DNA of 64,000 nucleotides. Origin: Paracyclopina nana (taxonomy: Eukaryota; Arthropoda; Copepoda; Cyclopoida; Cyclopettidae). Each line of letters begins with the position of its first letter. Position 1 is the first letter of the stretch. The stretch is taken from the NCBI GenBank assembly GCA_019096065.1, contig JAGUCH010000007.1, positions 3,680,501 through 3,744,500 on the forward strand, written 5' to 3'. Shown one piece after another: positions 53,715 through 64,000 of this stretch. The notes beneath the pieces are model-generated. The model made no database searches. It was not told the origin of the DNA and was given only the letters and a program-made list of their open reading frames with translations. A program made the position numbers and the translations under genes.

Positions 53715-55011
53715 GGTGGATGACTACGATCATATTGCGGCGGTTGAGCCTCCTGGTGAATTTGGTAGAGACGTCTACGGTTTACCTGCACCTCATTTCA
53801 AGGCCCCGTTCAACTGTTCTAATTTATAAAGAGCCCTCAATGGCTTTTCGCTTTAAGCACTTTTTGCCCAGTTTTTAGAAGCTATGATTTGTAAATATCA
53901 AAAGATTTTTTTTAGTTTGATGGAGGTCAGGTGAACAGGGCCTTATATTATGGAGGAAAAAACATATTCTTCGTTGACGGCAAACGATGCACAAAAAAAG
54001 GCTACAACTATCTAGATTTGGCAACGCTAGCTTCACTTCAAGATGGATTAGATGCACAAGCAAGCTAGCTACATTCCATCAAAGGCTTAATCTTAATGCT
54101 TAAAAGGCGAAAGAAACCGCAATAACTTTATAGCGTGTATCTTCCTTCAAACTTTGCAGAGCAGAACAATACAACATATGTGCATTTTGTGCAAGCATAC
54201 GGCTTATTTTAATTCTCGCCTGGGAAAAACAATAGATTTCTTCCTGTAAGATAATGATGAAGATTGAATGAAGAAACACAATCTCGTAAAATACTACAAT
54301 CGTACTTTGCCAAGTTTTGATTTTGATTTTTGGAAAATTGAAGATAATTGCAAAAATGGAAAATTAGCACAGACTTCAAGTCACGCATGCCCAATGCACT
54401 TTAGTGCAAAAATGCACTCGTTTCACAACCTGTCCAAGTCCCAAAATGCAAAGTCTGCAAGAATCAGGCCTAATATGTCAACTATTAAAATACCACTAAT
54501 GATAATAATAATACCTATAAATGGTTTATATTTAATTCATAAAATACGGTCAAGGCATTCAAGGAAACAAAAATGCACATAATGAAAATACAAGGGCAAT
54601 ATAAATTTCAAAAGGCTTTTTTGGCAATTTGTCTACATGCTAAGCCAAATTCAAAATTGGGTTCTTTAATGGTTCAAGGCTTGAAGCAACTCGCATGATG
54701 ATTGGGAAAGAGGCAATAAAAACCCAGGTCAGCATTTAGCAAGAAATTACTTCACGAGCTAGCTCGGTTTAACGGTGCGCGTTCTGTAATTGAGAGCACC
54801 AAAAGGCTGGATACAGGCACATTTAGAGAATTGTGAAATCTTAAAAAAAAAATGATGCTTATGTAATCTTTTAAAATTATCCGAGATAATTCATTTTTAA
54901 CTTATCCACTTATAACACAGAAAACTATTATCCTTTACATGACATAATTTATGTGCTTCTTTACTTTAAAAGCTCTTAATGAATCAACTAGCGTCAAGCA
55001 TAACATCAAAC
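53715..55011. other. intergenic, AT-rich
   Basis: No exon or repeat with clear boundaries is seen in this 1.3-kb stretch. Confidence 0.5.
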
Positions 55012-55776
55012 GGGTATACTGGTAAAAGGCACTTTTTGGGAAAGGCACCTACATAAATTGGCACTACTGTAAAAGGCACCATACAATATTAGCGCTTTAA
55101 TAAAAGGCACTATATAATATTGGCACCCCTAGCATAAGCCACCCATCTCATTTATTTGATCGTTTTGGATTAAAAGAATCTGTGTTTTCTGATACACTTG
55201 GCTGAAAGGACATTAAGTAGATTGGTCAACATTTGAAAGATGTCAATTAAATTGGCTAGAAACAATACTTGATTTGCTGAGAGGCCTTATGCTTTGAAAG
55301 TGTTGATTCAAAAACCTTGGTTGGGTAGTGTAGGGTTGCTATATCAGTGAAAAAAAATACTTTATGGCACCAGTACATTTTCCACATTTTGTGATTTTGT
55401 TGTCATAGACAAAGTTATGATCAGGAATGTTAACATCGGACATTTTGCCAAATGAAACTATTATAGCAAACTGACGCTCAAGAAACGGAAAATGCCCCTT
55501 TTTTGTGCTAAAAATCATGTGATGTTGGTCACTTACCAAATCTTGCGAACTTTGCGAACACCTCAGCAAGCTATTTGCCCCCCAAAAATACCGTGTCACC
55601 ACCTTGCGGAATTTTGAGTACCTGATAAAGCTCATTTGTCTTGCTTGCTATTAGTTGTGGCAGTGCCTTTTATTGCAGTGCCATTTATTGTAATGCCATT
55701 TAACAATAGTGCCAACTGTTGCAGTGCCAATTTATGTAGGTGCCTTTCACAAAAAGTGCCTTTTACCAGCAGAGCC
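55012..55776. mobile_element. MITE, family with AAAGGCAC/TTGGCAC ends, copy 1 (765 bp)
   Basis: Inverted ends GGGTATACTGGTAAAAGGCA and TGCCTTTTACCAGCAGAGCC with subterminal repeats of AAAGGCAC, TTGGCAC and their complements. The same 8 bases, CATCAAAC, flank the element at 55004-55011 and 55777-55784. An 8-bp duplication suggests a hAT-like origin. Its internal region is about 90% similar by eye to the copy at 57111. Confidence 0.85.
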
Positions 55777-57110
55777 CATCAAACATATGATGCATAAAAT
55801 TGGTCTATTTTATGGGTTTACGGCTACGGTTTCTTTTATATTGATATTATTTTGCTCAGATTAGACCTCAACCAAATGGTCGATTTTTGCTTACTTTAAA
55901 TAACGTTATTTGCCTAAAGCCATTTTTTTGAAAATATAGCAGCCTCAGATCTGACCTCAATTTTCTGGGGAATATGTCAAATGCACGCATCTCTAAGTCA
56001 CGAAATTCGGGACAGAATATTGAGTCTGATCTTTTTGGGGGCCGATGGAAAGATACTATGTGTGTATAACTCCCATTTGGACAACGTTGCTAGGTTAGAG
56101 AAAAAATGTGTGTCTTTTCAGCTTCTTTCACTTGGCAACATCCAGCACAAACTTTTCAAAAGCACACACCTTCACCGACCTAGAATTCAAGTATGGTGAC
56201 ATGAACAATTTGTTCTATCACCTTATGAAAGGAGGAAGTCTACTAGCTAACTTCTTCACCTGTCATAATTCATCAGCATTTTTTATAGCAGCACTAAAAC
56301 AATTTGTGGCCATTTAAACTGTTCATGCTTGATTAGTTTTATCAGCTCTGGCGACTTTTTACGTCTACATTTTTTCACTTTTTTCAGTAAGTGTAAACAA
56401 TGGCAAAGCACACTTGTATTTCTGTACTCAGCAAATACACTCAAATACAAGTTCGAGTGAAAATAGCTAATATACGCAGTCAAGTACACTAAACATGTAA
56501 ACCTTTTATTGAGGCTAATTGCGTAACTAGTCTGGCATACTGAAGCATGTATTAGACAGCAAAAAAACGAAAGGTTAATTTTTAATGGTTAAATCAGGCA
56601 GGTACAAAATAAGTTCTAGTATACATACGAAATGCATGGGAAATTTCCGCCCGCGAGTGTTAGGAAAACTCCTCAGACCTTTTGATTAGTCCTATGTATT
56701 TATACTCATTTTTCTATATTAGCTACATACATAGAACGAAAATTGCTCCTTCTCGAATGCAATCGACAGAGCACCAAGGCCTATTTAAAATATACAGGTA
56801 TTATTGCAAGCCTCAGTCTGAAAAGAGAGCAACTCGGACGAATACATAATTATCGAGAAGAAGTCGAAGCTAAAAATATAGGTGAGTGTTTTTTGAGGAT
56901 GTTGTTCATATTGTAAGCAGTAGGAAATAGGCAAAGCGCAAAAAGTAGATTTTGTTAAATTCAGTGCAGTGATTTCATAAGAAGAATGCGAAGCATGAAA
57001 CGAGCCATGAAAAAATTGAGAACACAACAGAAAGGTAAGTGCATTAAAAATTCTTTCAAGAGCCGCACAACATTGACAGGATTATAGTTTTGTTTGCACT
57101 ACATGAGAGA
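55777..57110. other. intergenic between the two MITE copies
   Basis: No convincing exon is found. Short open frames at 55981-56317 and 56785-57027 have no motif. Confidence 0.5.
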
Positions 57111-57837
57111 GGGTATACTGGTAAAAGGCACTTTTTGGGAAAGGCACCTACATATATTGGCACTACTGTAAAAGGCACCATACAATATTAGCACTTTAAT
57201 AAAAGGCACTGTATAATATTGGCACCCTTAGTATAAGCCACCCATCTCATTTATTTGATCGTTTTTGATTAAAAAATCTGTGTTTTCTGATACGCTTGGC
57301 TGAAATGACATTAGATTGGTCAACATATGAAAGATGTCGATTAAATTGGCTAGAAACAATACTTGATTTGCTGAGAGGCCTTATGCTTTGAAAGTGTAGA
57401 TTCAAAAACCTTGGTTGGGTAGTTACTATTACAAAGTTACTATCAGGAATGTTAACATCGGACATTTTGCCAAATGAAACTATTATAGCAAACTGACGCT
57501 CAAGAAACGGAAAATGCCCCTTTTTTGTGCTAAAAATCATGTGATGTTGGTCACTTACCTTGCCATTGAGCGCATGCATGCAAATCTTGCAAACTTTGCG
57601 AACACCTCAGCAAGCTATTTGCACCCCAAAAATACCGTGTCACCACCTTGCGGAATTTTGAGTACCTGATAAAGCTCATTTGTATTGCTTGCTATTAGGT
57701 GTGGCAGTGCCATTTATTGCAATGCCATTGTACAAAAGTGCCAATTTATGTAGGTGCCTTTCACAAAAAGTGCCAATTGTTGCAGTGCCAATTTATGTAG
57801 GTGCCTTTCACAAAAAGTGCCTTTTACCAGCAGAGCC
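57111..57837. mobile_element. MITE, same family, copy 2 (727 bp)
   Basis: The left end matches copy 1 for over 150 bp. The right end carries an extra local duplication of the TTGCAGTGCCAATTTATGTA unit. The 9 bases CATGAGAGA (57102-57110 and 57838-57846) flank the element. Ambiguity of one base in the end explains 8 versus 9 bp. Confidence 0.85.
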
Positions 57838-57978
57838 CATGAGAGATATCATTCATGTATTTATTGACATGCCAGCTCAGAGAGTTCATATCCGTGATAT
57901 CTCAATTTATAGCTCTTTTTCTTGCTGATAAGCATTTATGCTACAGTGTATGATATAGTATCAGAGTCCTGCCTCAAC

Positions 57979-60043
57979 ATGGCTACCGAGGTTTTGGACT
58001 CGGTGATTTTTGAGCTTGCCCAGGAGCTGTCCCAAAGCCTGGGGCTTAGCATTCCAGCCCCTGATCTGGTGCAAGTTGGTGGGGCAATGCTAGCCACTGA
58101 AGCAGTGAGAACAGGTCTGGAATTGCTCATTCCTTCGGCCTCAACTGCAGTCACGTTCAGCACGACAGGAATCACTCTGGCCTTCATACAGAGAAAGCTT
58201 AGGGAAATCAGCAAGAAAATTGATACACTGCTCGACGTTGGGAGGAAATCTGCAAAGGACAACTTAACAGAAGCCATCACCAGCTTGGAGCACGAAAATT
58301 ACTGCGATGCCTTTGAGGCCTTCAAAAAGGCCGCAGACAAAGCTACGGACGGTTTTCATACTGCTCAAGTAAGGAAAAGCCTTGACATCGATTGAATTTA
58401 TGCACAAAAAATTCTTTTCACGTGAAGGACAATGAAGGCCGTGTGAGTTGCACAAAAATCAAACTTTTTGCCATTTTGATGACCAAATGCTACGACAAGT
58501 CGAAGAACCTTTTCTTGCCTTTTGCCAGCCTCAGTCCCAAAAGGAAAACGGAAATTGCGACCTTAATGAGGACAGCAGTGGATAATCTCCTTGAGGAAAT
58601 GAAGTGCGGCAAATCAAACGTTGACCTCATGGATATTCTCATGTTCAAAGCCGGGGTGAAAAAGAAGATGCTTCAAATCAGGCTGAACGAGCTGTTTGTC
58701 TCTTCCTATCGTTTCATATCAGAAGGCTTAGGTTGGACCGATCCGAAGCTTCAACTCAACGAGGAATCGGACGTGATCAAAATCCAAGTTCATCCAGGTA
58801 CGAATCCGGATTCCTGAGGAGGAGTAAAATAGAGTACATTTATGGAATGGCATGAATATTTGACGAATTTCAGAATACCTGCCAATCGGAGAGAAGGAGG
58901 ATGCAATCGAGGTTGTCATAGGGAAAGGCAAAATTGCATCCGCTATTTCCATCCCAATGCATCGCGTTTTACTCGATAAGAAGACTGAGAAACTAGCCGT
59001 GCATAACTTGGAGTTTGTCATCGATTGCACTTTCGACAATGCTCTGATGATTGAGCTATTCGCAGGCAAACTTGCTGTGCACCACGACGAGACGAACATG
59101 CTCTTGACAGCTGCCAGGGTTGGCAGAACTGACCTCATTCTCTCGGCTCTGGATGCCAACCCCGATTTCGACATCAATGCCAAAAACTTCAAGGAAGAAT
59201 CTGCGCTCGTGTTAGCTGCCAAGCATGGCAACAATGATGCACTAAAGGCCATCATCCGCTGCAGCAAACATGTGGACTGCAGGATATCTGATACGAAAGG
59301 AAACAGTGCACTGCACTACGCGGCCCTTTTGGGCAACTTGGAAGCTTTGGAGATTTTACTCAAGCACGCTGGGGTGGTGAGCAAACAAATTTAAGCTATT
59401 GACATAGTCAACTGACAATTTCTATTTTCTGTTCAAGGAATCAGTGGATCTGCTCAATAACCAAAAAGAATCCCCTTTGTCGCTGGCAGCCTCCGGAGGA
59501 CACGAGGCCGCAGTGCAACTTTTACTCAAATGGAATGCCAGCATCAATCACCAAACGCAATCAGGAGCGACGCCGCTATTTTTGGCTGCAGAAAATAGGT
59601 GTGCTTTCCATGTGCTCAAACCCTTCCCTTTTTTCATGGTGGGCCTGAAGACCAAGTTGTTCCCAAGGCCAACAGAGGGAGCCGGGTTTAGTTTCTTTTG
59701 GTCAAACCGCATCATGTGATCCTTCATTTGCAGCCGAGTCGAGGTCGTCAAATTACTGCTGAAGGCCAAAGCAGACCCCATGAAAGGGAGAACGAGTGAT
59801 AATGCCTCCCCCGTGTGGATAGCGGCCTCTAATGGCCATCTGGAAGTGGTGAAGGCCCTGGCAAAGGCTCTCAACAAAGCCAAATTGAAGTGAGACTAGC
59901 GCCCTCTATGAGTATCCGTCAGTAACTTTGCATGCTTCTCTTGCAGGCAGCCCAATTCGGAGGGTATGACCCCGGCGGCGATATCTTCGCAAAACGAGCA
60001 TATCCTAGTTTACATGTACTTGAAAAAGCAAGGAGCGGCATAA
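57979..60043 (+). CDS. ankyrin-repeat protein with an N-terminal helical domain, 558 aa
   Basis: Six exons join in phase: 57979-58368, 58428-58797, 58874-59376, 59438-59598, 59734-59889 and 59947-60043. The N-terminal 130 residues are helical, with a hydrophobic LVQVGGAMLATEAVRTGLEL then LLIPSAS segment and a heptad-like IQRKLREISKKIDTLLDVG stretch. A second, mixed region follows to about 290. Ankyrin repeats start near 340 (ESALVLAAKHGNNDALKAII, NSALHYAALLGNLEALEILL, ESPLSLAASGGHEAAVQLLL, ATPLFLAAENSRVEVVKLLL, ASPVWIAASNGHLEVVKALA, MTPAAISSQNEHILVYMYLK). No kinase, death or channel domain is recognised. The layout (helical N-domain plus ankyrin array) suggests a signalling or defence adaptor, by inference only. 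Confidence 0.78.
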
Positions 60044-62657
60044 TTGTAATAAGAGCGTGCAATAAATACATTCTAATCGCAGGAAGTCACTTCTTGCAGC
60101 TCATTCAACCCGTTTCGCCCGGCTTGGAGCCTGAGCTACTTGTCAAGATAACCAAGTTACGTAAGTGAAAACTCATTTGCGATAAAAAGCAAAAGAGGAA
60201 ACATCGGTATATCTGCCAAACCGCAAATCCACCTAAACGCAATCCACCTAAACGCAGTCCGCCTCAACGCAGTCAACATCCAATACACAGACATGATTAT
60301 TTCACAATGCTTGTGAACAAAAAAGTGATATTAATTTTAATGGTTTCTACGAAATCATTACTATATTAGGTCTACTGGATTTATTACAGTATTGACTTGA
60401 AGGTGAATGTAACCCAAATGTTACCAAATTTGAGATTCTTGCCTATGCCATTAATTCTTAAAAAATCCTGTCTATCTGATGCATGGGCCATTTTTCTGAC
60501 GGATTGAACAGCATCGATCCAATCTAATATTTATGTTGCTGAGCATTTGAGAGACTTGCAGATTAGTTTTTAGGTAACAAACTCTTTCAATAAGCCATTG
60601 GAGGGACAAACTTTTCCGCTAGATGGCGCTTTTGGGGCAAGTATATTTAGAAAAACTGTCGCGCGCGAAACTTGTCACGTGATAAAGAGCGGCGATTTGA
60701 TTGGCTGATCTGCGGAGCCAGGCTTGAAAAATTTGGTTTCAACAATGAAAAGCTTCGAAATTTGTGTGAGTTGCGTATGGTTTTATGGCTTGAAAGGGTG
60801 CCATTCTGTCCATAGACAATGTCATATTAATAAAGTTTTTAGAATTAGTGCACCAAAAGCCAAAAAATAGCCCATTTGTGATCGCCTATGTAGTGTAGCC
60901 ATGTCAAATATACTGGGCAAAGTTGCCGGGCTAGATGGCGCATGGAATCTGGCGACTTTACGCCTTTAGCTTATAGTTCTAACTAAATATGAGCTCATCT
61001 GTAAAAGCCTGCCATGTTTACTACAACTCTGTACAAATATCTAACTTTGAACACTTTAAGAATTTTCTGCATAGGTACCACTTCATTATGTGCTCACATT
61101 AAAATGTTTAGTTACTATGCAGAAAGGTTAGCTGCGTTTAAGTAGACTGCCTTTAGATGGACTGCGTAAAAGCAGATTCGCTTAAAAGTGGATTGCGTTT
61201 AAGTGGATTTGCTAACATCTGATGCAAACTCTCGGAGCTTTGCATACCGTTAACAAAAGCAGCATATGCAAGCGTCAAAATAAATTGTGTAGAAACGGAA
61301 AAAATGTTGCTAGTCGCTAGTAAAACTTAAAATTGCCTGACCTGATCGTTTGCAGAGGGCAGAAAATAGAATTTCCATTTGACCACATGAAGACCACACT
61401 CTAAAGTTGCTTTTTTGCTATATAATCCCTTGGTTGACTTGACGCAGCACCGAAAAACAGAACCAGTGTCGATCGCAATCAATCATTGCATCAACAACTG
61501 AGTAGAGACTACTGACCGACTCCACTGAATTAGCTCAGACTCAGTGAGCTGCGAGTCTAACTGAGCTTAAAGAGACTGTAACTGAGCTCAACATCACCCT
61601 TTAGGCTTTATCCGCTCTCAGCATTTGCATTGTTACGGTTAAGCGATACCAGCTTTTTACTTGAGCTTGTTAAATGTTGGAAAAAATCAAAATGCACCAT
61701 CCTCGTTCCTAATCTTTGCAGAATTCTCACAATCGCGTGATATAGTAAGCCGGAGCCTTATTGAGCCGGTTGACCGGTTCTATCCAGTTACGCTGATTGC
61801 GCGACAGCGCGAGCGAGGCCAAAGCCCTTCTTTTATGAGCTGCATGAAGCGTAAGCTGACAAAAGCAATTTGCACCTCACCCACAAATTTTGACGGACAT
61901 TCCTGATAAGTAGTATACAGCCGTTGTCTGTTCGCTTTTTACCACCCTTTAAGCCGACAGTTTTTTATGCAAATTGAGTAAATATTCATCAACAAATCGT
62001 TACAAATGACCTGCGTCACTTTAACGAGAAAAATATGCACGATGTGGACGGGGACATTTTCAGTCTTGTTTTCACTCGCTCAGTTTGGCGGATTTTTGAC
62101 TAATGTAAACAAAGCGCAAAAATAAAGAAATTAAAAAGGAAGCTTCATTCATATAGGCACGGCGAGTGAAGGTGTGCGTTTGCTTCGTTTTTGGCTCTGC
62201 CCAATCGGCAGGTTGGTCGGCAATCCAGCAGAACACCGCGAATCGGCTCACCTGGAATCTTCGCCCAGGTGCATCAAGGCTCGCTTGAGAAACGCCGAAA
62301 AAATCAACAACCAATTTTATTCAAGTTGTTGTTTCGCAGTGCAGTAAGTCGTATTTTTTTGTACCGTGTGCATGAATCATGCGTTAGAGAGAATTCGGCT
62401 TCGTCGTCGCCCACGACTTGCAAAGCTTCGTCGTTGTAGTGCTCGTACGTCACCGTACAAAGGAAAGTCGCGTCGTAATCGACGTTGCTCGTTACCACAA
62501 GCTTGAAGGCCTTCGCGACAGCAGTAGTAGCTGGAGAAACGCACGCAGTAGTCGCAGCTCGGCCTCGAACCGACCTAATTGTCATACACACTCGTTGCAG
62601 GCCAATTCAACTCGCATCGATCATCGCCATCATTTTGCCTGATGTGTAGGCAGCACC
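60044..62657. other. 2.6-kb intergenic region with one inverted-repeat element
   Basis: Outside the element at 60223-61212 I see no exon. The part just before 62658 is GC-richer and probably contains the promoter and leader of the LRRC8-like gene. Confidence 0.5.
60223..61212. mobile_element. 1-kb inverted-repeat element with subterminal repeat arrays
   Basis: Left end GCAAATCCACCTAAACGCAA and right end TTGCGTTTAAGTGGATTTGC are inverted. Each end repeats the unit AATCCACCTAAACGC or its complement three to five times, with variants. There is no coding frame and no clear target duplication. Confidence 0.65.
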
Positions 62658-64000
62658 ATGAGTGGAGCCATCGAAGAAGTGACCAAAAATTGGCTTGCTG
62701 ATCCCAGTTGGCAAAAGGTTTTCAAGCACACCGTCGATGTCCTCGAGGACTACGTCAGCTATGTCCTGGTAAGACAGACTGACCCATGTCTTGAAAGCTT
62801 TGAGGCTATTGTACTGTTCCAGGTCGCCGTTGGTACGATTTGTCTGTCCGTTCGTCTCTTGACAACGTTGGGTACGGGAGACCTCATTTGCATGATCATC
62901 GGGGTTGAGGTGCAGGGCAACAAGACCAAGGCCGATTTGGGCCCTTATCCGTCTGGCAGCACCCTGGCCATGGTGTCGTATGCGCAAACCGAGGAGAAAT
63001 GCATCAAGGCAGTGTTCAACAACTTTGTGGAGTACTTGCCCTACATCCTCCTGCTCCAGACCTTGGTTCTGGTTGTTGCCGAAAAGTTCACTTTCCGCAT
63101 CCCGAGAATCGCGCAAAGGGTGGAAAGATTCTACAAGGTAGAGTAATAATTAATTATTAGCTTGCTTCTCAATCGATACTCATATAATTATGTCAGAACA
63201 TTGTCGAGGAGTCATTGTTTGGAAAGGACCCCGATGTAGCTGAGGATATGTACGACTCCACAACCTCAACTGAGGCCATCAGCCGCAGAAGGCAACGTAA
63301 CGAGATTTGTGTCACCCTCAAGAGGAGCAGCATCATCCATCATGTGTACATTGCAAAAAATGTGGTTGAAATTGGCCTGGTCTTGCTCTACCTGCCTCTC
63401 AACATCAATTACGCCCTGAAGAAATTCGACGTCGATGCTCACTGCAAACTCGAGGTTCCGAGCTTTCCTGGAATCGTAGACACGCCTGGCACCGTCCACT
63501 TTCAATGCCAAGGCAAAAAGATGAATTTCTTCGCACTGGCACTGTGGGCTCATATTTTCCTACTCGCGATACATGGCCTTTGCTCACTAATAGCAATCAT
63601 CTGGTGCCTCTACTTCCGAGCCGTGACGAATTTGCTGAACACAATCGAGTCGATGCGAAAGGAGGGGTCGATCAAGAGGCTGAAAGATGCCTCCGGTGAA
63701 GACTTTTTGTTCCTCTTTGACCTCTTATCGCACTCGTGTGGCCTGGAGTCGACCCTGAGGGTCCTCACCCATTCCGACCAAACGTTCTACGATATCTGCA
63801 GGCCCAATATTGATTTCACCGAGAAACTAGAGTTGGAAGAGGACAAGCTGAAAATTATGTGGGGACCAGCAGATATTGAGCGGTGGCTCCAAAGTGGCAA
63901 GAGGTCTTCGTCTACCCAACGCGCGATTGTCATTGACAGCTACGAAGTGACAATTTTCCCGGCCGAGTCGGTCAATCATACGCACACGCTGCCAGCATTG
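62658..64000 (+). CDS. LRRC8/pannexin-like membrane channel, N-terminal part (gene continues)
   Basis: Two exons are visible: 62658-63137 and 63197 to the window end, phase 0, with no stop before the edge. LRRC8 proteins form volume-regulated anion channels, and their membrane part is pannexin-like. The protein opens with SGAIEEVTKNWLADPSWQKV and a first hydrophobic segment. A short loop follows, then LPYILLLQTLVLVVAEKFTFRIPR, close to LRRC8 [24 protein letters not shown]. After a cytosolic linker, IHHVYIAKNVVEIGLVLLYL and KKFDVDAHCKLEVP match the LRRC8 stretch KFDVDCTVDIE, and a last helix (FLLAIHGLCSLIAIIWCLYF) is followed by FLFLFDLLSH. It lacks innexin YYQW. Whether leucine-rich repeats follow cannot be seen in this window. 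Confidence 0.75.

Noticed and set aside
55339-55635. Minus-strand frame inside MITE copy 1, partly repeated in copy 2 (57247-57579)
   Set aside because: The shared peptide follows from shared repeat DNA; frames differ at the ends and there is no start or motif conservation.

Overview
This is a eukaryotic (animal) window. Genes are split by short GT-AG introns, mostly 50-130 bp with a few of 0.4-3 kb. The proteins are metazoan (copine, SSRP1 with an HMG box, CDK8, crooked neck, VKORC1, RPB4, PPIL2) and the mobile elements include a BEL/Pao-type LTR element and a Transib/RAG1-type transposase. SSRP1, CRN and dNK look arthropod-like by eye, and a CENP-K homologue argues against a fly-like insect. 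My best guess is a non-insect arthropod such as a crustacean. That is inference, not proof.

Layout. 0-5 kb: the 5' end of a secreted-protein gene (minus), a Tc1/mariner-like MITE, an Ig-domain membrane protein, and a secreted Cys/Gly-rich protein behind a TATA box. 5.9-7.9 kb: RMI2, LSM11 and CENPK head to tail. RMI2 and LSM11 are only 2 nt apart, so they probably share a transcript. 8.5-17.25 kb: an 8.75-kb LTR element with apparently identical LTRs, one very long Gag-protease ORF, no reverse transcriptase or integrase, and a second frame-broken zinc-knuckle region. 17.5-22 kb: a C2H2 zinc-finger gene and a deoxynucleoside kinase whose intron holds a 2.1-kb inverted-repeat element. 25-31.6 kb: a copine gene with a PHF7/G2E3-like gene nested antisense in its 3-kb intron and with what look like mutually exclusive vWA exons.

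32-42.5 kb is the dense housekeeping part: a small membrane protein (minus), a divergent ADP/ATP carrier (minus), SSRP1 (plus), CDK8 (minus) with a small downstream ORF, VKORC1 (plus), crooked neck (minus) and a small unknown ORF (plus). 42.8-45.1 kb: an intact two-exon Transib/RAG1-like transposase gene. 45-49.4 kb: repeats, tRNA-like sequences and an apparent SRP72 gene relic. 49.6-53.7 kb: POLR2D and PPIL2 (divergent) and a putative Golgi glycosyltransferase. 53.7-62.6 kb: repeat-rich DNA with two copies of one MITE, an ankyrin-repeat gene and a 1-kb inverted-repeat element. 62.66 kb to the end: the start of an LRRC8/pannexin-like channel gene that runs off the window.

Functional themes are mainly nuclear: chromatin and transcription (SSRP1, CDK8, RPB4), RNA processing (LSM11, CRN, PPIL2), and genome stability or centromere (RMI2, CENPK). 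The points I consider most worth following are the copine exon pair, the RMI2-LSM11 junction, the protease-only LTR element and the Transib-like gene. All splice models are read by eye from GT/AG sites, reading phase and family similarity.
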